A DNA stretch of 64,000 nt. Source: Fasciolopsis buskii (taxonomy: Eukaryota; Platyhelminthes; Trematoda; Plagiorchiida; Fasciolidae). Location of the stretch: contig LUCM01010366.1 of assembly GCA_008360955.1 (NCBI GenBank), positions 62,001 through 126,000 of the forward strand, written 5' to 3'. Both the position numbers and the translations under genes were made by a program. This document shows, piece after piece, positions 58,929 through 64,000 of the stretch. The notes under the pieces were generated by a model that had not been told where the DNA came from, did not search any database, and worked only from the letters and a program-made list of their open reading frames with translations. How positions within the stretch are numbered: position 1 is the stretch's first letter; the number at the start of each line of letters is the position of its first letter.

Positions 58929-59101
58929 GTTCAGCGTTGACAGCAAGGCAAGCCTAACTGACCGCTGCCTTTCCCCAGAGTTACACGTTTCAATAGAAAG
59001 AGTAAATATCAAACGGGAACAGGGAGCGGACCTACACATGCGGGAAAAGATAAGATGCTGCTGCAGCCAACACACGGAACACAGTCTAACTGTACAAACG
59101 C
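58848..59101 (-). mobile_element. RTE-like LINE family 1, 3' end with expanded (ATC)n tail
   Basis: From 59101 the minus strand runs GCGTTTGTACAGTTAGACTG, TGTGTTGGCTGCAGCAGCAT, the terminal 3' UTR and CTGTCAACGCTGAACGATGA. It then enters an 81-base ATC/GAT array (58848-58928, one att interruption). Other copies have 10-20 bases of the same GAT tail, so the microsatellite is an expanded LINE tail. The 5' side is lost in the run of N. Confidence 0.88.
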
Positions 59102-59877
59102 NNNNNNNNNNNNNNNNNNNNNNNNNNNNNNNNNNNNNNNNNNNNNNNNNNNNNNNNNNNNNNNNNNNNNNNNNNNNNNNNNNNNNNNNNNNNNNNNNNN
59201 NNNNNNNNNNNNNNNNNNNNNNNNNNNNNNNNNNNNNNNNNNNNNNNNNNNNNNNNNNNNNNNNNNNNNNNNNNNNNNNNNNNNNNNNNNNNNNNNNNNN
59301 NNNNNNNNNNNNNNNNNNNNNNNNNNNNNNNNNNNNNNNNNNNNNNNNNNNNNNNNNNNNNNNNNNNNNNNNNNNNNNNNNNNNNNNNNNNNNNNNNNNN
59401 NNNNNNNNNNNNNNNNNNNNNNNNNNNNNNNNNNNNNNNNNNNNNNNNNNNNNNNNNNNNNNNNNNNNNNNNNNNNNNNNNNNNNNNNNNNNNNNNNNNN
59501 NNNNNNNNNNNNNNNNNNNNNNNNNNNNNNNNNNNNNNNNNNNNNNNNNNNNNNNNNNNNNNNNNNNNNNNNNNNNNNNNNNNNNNNNNNNNNNNNNNNN
59601 NNNNNNNNNNNNNNNNNNNNNNNNNNNNNNNNNNNNNNNNNNNNNNNNNNNNNNNNNNNNNNNNNNNNNNNNNNNNNNNNNNNNNNNNNNNNNNNNNNNN
59701 NNNNNNNNNNNNNNNNNNNNNNNNNNNNNNNNNNNNNNNNNNNNNNNNNNNNNNNNNNNNNNNNNNNNNNNNNNNNNNNNNNNNNNNNNNNNNNNNNNNN
59801 NNNNNNNNNNNNNNNNNNNNNNNNNNNNNNNNNNNNNNNNNNNNNNNNNNNNNNNNNNNNNNNNNNNNNNNNNNNNN
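59102..59877. other. Assembly gap (776 N)
   Basis: An unbroken run of N. Open frames reported across it have no meaning. Confidence 1.
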
Positions 59878-60449
59878 AAAGAGAGATGATATTTTGCTAT
59901 CAGGCTGTCCCCCAAAAAAACTGAGGGGGCCTCCCATACACGCCGACCCCGTTCCAAAAAAGGAGCCCCCCCCACAAAAAAAAAAATCCCTTGAAAAAAA
60001 AAAAAAAAAAAAAAAAAATTTTTGGGGCCTCCCCCCTGGCAATGTTTGTCTGAATTCGTCTGTTCGCAAACAGCTACCGAACAGAAACTGATTCCGACGA
60101 ATCTAATAACGTGGCAGCGAATCACAGTAAGCAATACAAGTACGAATTCAGTGGGTACAGTAAGCTTAAGAGCGCTGTGCGATTGCATGTGTGGCAACCA
60201 GATTTGTCGTTAATGTGGTTTCTAAGGATCTAACGCATCTCGTTTCAACAAACACCTCGATCTCTCACAACGGTCAGCTTAGTCCTAAATTGGCGCAAGA
60301 AAAACCTTTAACTGGCCTGAATGCCAAGGAACATGAAAATACAGATTTCTTGTGTGGTTGTCACACGGCAGTTGACAGCCGTCAGCTAATGACCATGAAG
60401 CGCTTAGAATGAAGCGCCAAAAACTCGGTCGCGGATTAAATTGGTAATC
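59878..60449. other. Low-quality-looking sequence next to the gap
   Basis: Homopolymer runs of C and A (a run of over 20 A near 59995-60018, C runs near 59965 and 60032) in a pattern unlike anything else in the window suggest poor base calls. The part from 60050 to 60449 is ordinary-looking but unassigned. Confidence 0.55.
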
Positions 60450-62658
60450 GCGAAAGATGTAAGTGGCGTCCCGCTCAGGTAACAGCTTCAAGAGACGTTC
60501 TTAAGGCATATATCGCGACAACCCTGCGGTGGCGGCGAAGCTTCGGTTTAGTGAAATCCTTCGTGCGATACAAGGAATGGAGAGCTCATATCCATGGGTA
60601 TGAACAGGAAAGTACAGTTGACTCGTTCGGGACAGATAAAACATCTTCAGATACAGTTTTAGCTTGGCTCCAACCTAACAAGTATTAGGGTGGTATCTGG
60701 AGCTGTGAAATCCTTTGGAGGGTTTCAATATGATATTCTCCCGCAACGGAAAGGTGAATAATGGAGTCGAGCATATACGGTTCTGTCCGAATGAGGGGAA
60801 ACAAGACTCCGGACTTCCACGACCTCCCGCCAATTTTCCAAATTCGGGTGGAGAAAATGACTTGAATCGCTGTAAGATTGCACTTACCGTCTCTATGCTT
60901 CAACTGATACATCATCAACGGAAGGAGACGTAAATCCCCCTATCCGTGGGGTGAGGATCACGATTGTACTCATTTCTCGTAGACCGGCTATAGCGCGAGT
61001 AGTTGGTATCAATCATACGTTGAATTAGATTATGAATTCCGACGTGCTTTTGACTAATTTGTTGCTTCGATAACGATGCTGCGTTCCTTTGACACCGATT
61101 CGACGAGATTGATATTCAGCGAACAACTCAGGCGCGGACATTTATCGTTGCCAGGTCGAGTGCGATCAGACGCATATATTCATCTCTCACGGCAGACTTA
61201 TTGAGACGCACGCCAATCTATCCGTGCCGCCGCGCCTATCGAAGGAGTATTACGCTCGACTTGAAAGGTGCTCCTCGACATCCTGTGGATCGACCAGCGC
61301 ACCTAATATCAGTCTCTCCTACCATCAAGGGTCCATGTCAACGCAAGTATCGTAACCTTGTTCGAGTAACTTGCTATTCGTCATACCTAGTGGTCCCCGC
61401 CGTTAAGGTGTAATAACGGTGAACTGTCACGTTCATTCGAACGCACTAGTGGTGGTCTCGACCCAAGAATGATCCCAATCCCTCCATCCTCTTCGGTTCA
61501 ACTTACGTCACCCGGACGAAGATGAATGGAAGATGCTTCAGAGTTCACCGGATGTAGAGTAGGAAAGCTGGGTATAGCTGAAGGATAGCTATGAGAACCT
61601 AGACTGTACGCCAGACGACCGTCGTGCTGCCGTGTGGATGATCAGCAGGACCAATTGACACAACAATGCGACACCTAACGATAGAACTAAGAGAGACGAG
61701 ATCGATTGCTTTGTTCGGCATGCTGCTTTGCACCTTCAAAAGTGCACAAGTACTGTGTACAGACTGGACGACAGCAAGCGCCGGGAACTTGAACGTAGGA
61801 TGACATGGAACTAACAATAGTCTGACCAGTTTCACCTAACTCCTTGGGTAAGCTGTGTGTCCAGATTCGATGTATGCATCGCGGAGTATGCTAAATATGC
61901 CACTAGCTCCCAAGCGCCTCTGACAGGCTTTGCACCTGACTGAAAAAACCGACTTGTGCGTCCGGTCCTGATATTTCACTGGAGTTGAGAAAGGTACGGT
62001 GTCTCTGTGCTGCATGCGCATCTCAGTTGTGTTGGTCGGTTGCCGAGACGTGGAGTAGTGCGCTGTGGGCAAGATGTCGTCGGTCTGGAGGTTTTCAGAC
62101 AGACCGATGTTGTACGTAGTTGGATGCGATAGCATGATGACCAAGGGTGAGTGAAATTGAAGCGTTTAGGAAATCCTGTAAATTGGGTGCCCTCGTCTCA
62201 GACGGCAGCTTTTTCAGCGTAATGAAACTTGTACTAGACTACGCTGTTGTGTCACGTGTTGGCGTAATGTACGAAACGACTGCGTTTCATGCAACATCGT
62301 GCCCTATTGTTGTTTCCTCGCGTTATAAAAGGATATCGGGAAGATATCCCATAGTGGAGGCCAACAGGATAGAAACTAGTGGCATACGTGCGGAAGAGAA
62401 AAATGTACAGCGAAAAGTTTCAAGCGTCAAAATGGTGTCTCACCGCCTTCCGTTGTTGGTCCGAAAGACCTCGTCGACTTCTGTGCAGCAGACAACTCTG
62501 AAGGATATGTGCCAGTTGGAAGCCGGTGAACAGGTGGCCATCGTAACTGTCATCTCTGTCTATTCGAATCAAAAATGATTGAAAACATCTTGCGTTCGTA
62601 CATTAGAACTGTTCCGCCTGTGTTGGCTGCCAGCAAGCAATCTTTAATCTTTTCCCGC
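60450..62658 (+). mobile_element. RTE-like LINE family 1, linker to 3' UTR, dense single-base insertions
   Basis: This aligns in order with 45960-47200 and 4860-5480. Landmarks: GTATCTGGAGCTGTGAAATCC (60695), CTTGAAAGGTGCTCCTCGAC (61260), GGTGAACTGTCACGTTCATTC (61418), TGATATTTCACTGGAGTTGA (61969), TGAAGGATATGTGCCAGTTGG (62500) and TCTTTTCCCGCATGT (62644-62658). Compared with the other copies, extra single bases occur every few tens of bases, so no frame is kept. It stops in the 3' UTR, before the GAT tail. Confidence 0.82.
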
Positions 62659-62664
62659 ATGTTG

Positions 62665-62895
62665 AGGGAAGACAGCTGAGTGGGCGCCCATCTACTTGGA
62701 TCAATTATTCTTTCACTCGTTTTTCTGACTGAGCTGCTAAATCAGATCAACCCCCAAACTTGGAGGACCACAAGATTACTTCGTCAGGTTTCTACCCATT
62801 GGATTGGATCTTCAGCTTGAGATAAGCCACCCTGTATAGCTCGTGGATCATGGAGGCACGCAAGCCGTCACACCACATCAAGGTTTAGTCTCGTT
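62665..62895 (-). mobile_element. RTE-like LINE 5'-leader fragment, inverted
   Basis: On the minus strand it matches the leader at 44405-44640 closely: AAACCTTGATGTGGTGTGAC, GGCTTGCGTGCCTCCATGATC, GGTAGAAACCTGACGAAGTAA, CCAAGTTTGGGGGTTGATCTG and GATCCAAGTAGATGGGCGCC. It abuts the plus-strand copy in tail-to-leader, inverted arrangement. Confidence 0.8.
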
Positions 62896-63329
62896 GTGCC
62901 GGCCAAGGTTCTTGTATGCAAGTGATAGAAGCATGAACCTGGATCGGTTACTGGAGTACGAGGGATAGATGCGACATTGTACTAAACAAAAACGCATGTT
63001 GGTACTTAACAACGGCGGAATGAACATCTTGGCCGAAAGGAGTGCATTTAGGAGCTGCCTTCCAGCCAGAACGAGCTTCTCTCCTAGATGGGTTAAAATA
63101 TCTTTGTGATACAACAGTGCGTGATCCGAGTCCATGCTGAGAAACAATAAAGATTTCAAACAACAACACTTCCGATTGATTGTAGCACTGAACGAGAAAA
63201 CAACGAAACACTGATGGTACAGAATAGTAACGCAGCCAGTCAAACAGCTTGCTCCACAAATGAACTAACACATGCATTTCAAGAATGCGTGTCCAGTTGA
63301 CAAGGTTATCATACGTTGATCTGTGCACT
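62896..63329. other. Unassigned stretch with two overlapping minus-strand frames
   Basis: Minus-strand frames 63243-62878 and 63328-62948 are each over 120 codons but overlap and have no motif I recognise. Neither can be supported as a gene. Confidence 0.35.
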
Positions 63330-63480
63330 ATCTAGGGGTAAGTATCGATAAAAGTCTGAAATGGTTTTCTCGCATTTCCAATTTTGTAGATAATTTTCGA
63401 GGTCTTTCACCTCAAATAATCAGTTTGCGACACCACGAGGTGAAACAGGAGCACCATTTTCCGTTTCTTGAGCCAAAGTG
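63330..63480 (+). mobile_element. Jockey/CR1-like LINE (family 4), small fragment
   Basis: LGVSIDKSLKWFSRISNFVD (about 63336-63395) matches FGITTNKNSRWFSHISNCVK in the copy at 55.4 kb, the segment after the catalytic core. Little else of the element remains. Confidence 0.6.
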
Positions 63481-63860
63481 TTTTTTTCTATTTCATCTTT
63501 AGTTTCCTCGTGTTGTTTTAATAGATTCTTTTAAGAAACACGGTCAACTCATTGTCATGTCTCTTTAATACGACTAAACAAATTCTTCATTGAACTGTAC
63601 AATCAATACAGGGACGTGTGAAAAGTAAAATGACTCACCACAACCACTACTCTGGTCAGAGATCAACACAACCGCGACGAAATCATGCGGATTATGCACG
63701 TCGGTAAGCCGATCGAAAGTTGTGCTCGATGGATCAAATTAGTCAGCACAAAAAGCGATCAGCCGGTGGTGATCAGGGTAATTTTGACCTATAAACGAAA
63801 TTTCGTGCTGTTGTGCCTGGGAACTGGACTATAGCTGGCTTTGTAGCATTACAAGACCAA
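63481..63860. other. Unassigned stretch
   Basis: No motif or repeat match was seen before the last SINE. Confidence 0.4.
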
Positions 63861-64000
63861 CTGCCAGCGATGGCCACACGGATAGCGTCTTGGCGTTTGG
63901 ATGTGAAAGTCACGGGTTCAAACCCTTCCACTGACGGTCAATTTCTTCACTTGGCAGCTCTCTGTTGGCCGCGGTCCCCTTCCTGAAAAATGATGTACAT
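63861..64000 (+). mobile_element. tRNA-derived SINE type A, copy 4 (cut by window edge)
   Basis: The head GCGATGGCCACACGGATAGC and B box GGGTTCAAACCC (63914-63925) are followed by TCAATTTCTTCACTTGGCAGC, TTGGCCGCGGTCCCCTTCCT and GAAAAATGATGTACAT. This matches the other three copies up to the end of the window, where the tail is lost. Confidence 0.8.

Noticed and set aside
58689..60197. Very long open frames of about 280 to 500 codons across 58.7-60.2 kb
   Set aside because: They run through the 776-base run of N and through ATC and homopolymer repeats, so they are artefacts.
62878..63328. Two long minus-strand frames
   Set aside because: They overlap in different frames, lack motifs, and lie beside a LINE leader; there is no support for a gene.
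1..64000. A novel prokaryote-style defence or CRISPR system
   Set aside because: The window is intron-bearing eukaryotic DNA; repeats are interspersed transposons and simple microsatellites, with no regularly spaced direct-repeat array.

Overview
The window looks like nuclear DNA of a flatworm, most probably a digenean trematode (a fasciolid-like genome is my best guess). The evidence is one widely split protein gene with canonical GT-AG introns set in a dense field of decayed non-LTR retrotransposons (RTE-like, CR1-like, Jockey/CR1-like), a GIY-YIG Penelope-like element, tRNA-derived SINE-like repeats and AT, GT, CA and ATC microsatellites. Nothing is organised like a bacterial, phage or organelle genome, and I saw no CRISPR array, rRNA or free-standing tRNA gene.

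The only cellular gene I can support is a UBE2Q-type ubiquitin-conjugating enzyme (E2 Q) on the + strand. Nine coding exons between 6970 and 32903 splice in frame into 324 codons plus a stop. They cover the end of the N-terminal RWD-like region, an acidic linker, and the whole E2 catalytic domain with the active-site Cys (codon 27045-27047) and the family's C-terminal GWYTPP...DG ending. The N-terminal exon or exons (about 50 residues by comparison with human UBE2Q2) were not found and probably lie upstream of the window. A pyrimidine-rich stretch after the stop (32904 to about 34540), with two AATAAA signals, is the likely 3' UTR.

Layout. 1-5605: three copies of an RTE-like LINE ('family 1'), one on the minus strand and two on the plus strand. 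5606-6969: unassigned. 6970-32903: UBE2Q, whose introns hold SINE-like repeats (8.2-9.5 kb, 28.5 kb), a second RTE-like LINE ('family 2', 10.8-13.4 kb and 14.0-14.2 kb), an AT-tailed repeat (14.9-15.6 kb, 17.5 kb) and five family 1 pieces (20.3, 24.2-25.3, 29.2, 30.0-30.5, 31.4-32.5 kb). 34.5-44.4 kb: an LTR-less repeat desert with an AT-tailed repeat, a Penelope-like element (38.1-39.1 kb, minus) and a CR1-like LINE (40.1-43.3 kb). 44.4-51.2 kb: the longest family 1 copy, an inverted family 1 piece and two family 2 pieces. 51.2-58.9 kb: SINE copies and a Jockey/CR1-like LINE ('family 4') on both strands. 58.85-62.9 kb: a family 1 tail with an expanded (ATC)n array, a 776-base run of N, a junk-like homopolymer stretch, then a family 1 copy so rich in single-base insertions that I think it is uncorrected sequence. 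63.86-64.0 kb: the start of another SINE.

All transposon copies seen here are broken by stops, frameshifts or truncation. The main biological interest is the recovery of the E2 gene from tiny exons, a stop-free 123-base intron within it, the family-specific simple-repeat tails of the LINEs, and two LINE copies in introns of the same gene that share the same disabling changes.
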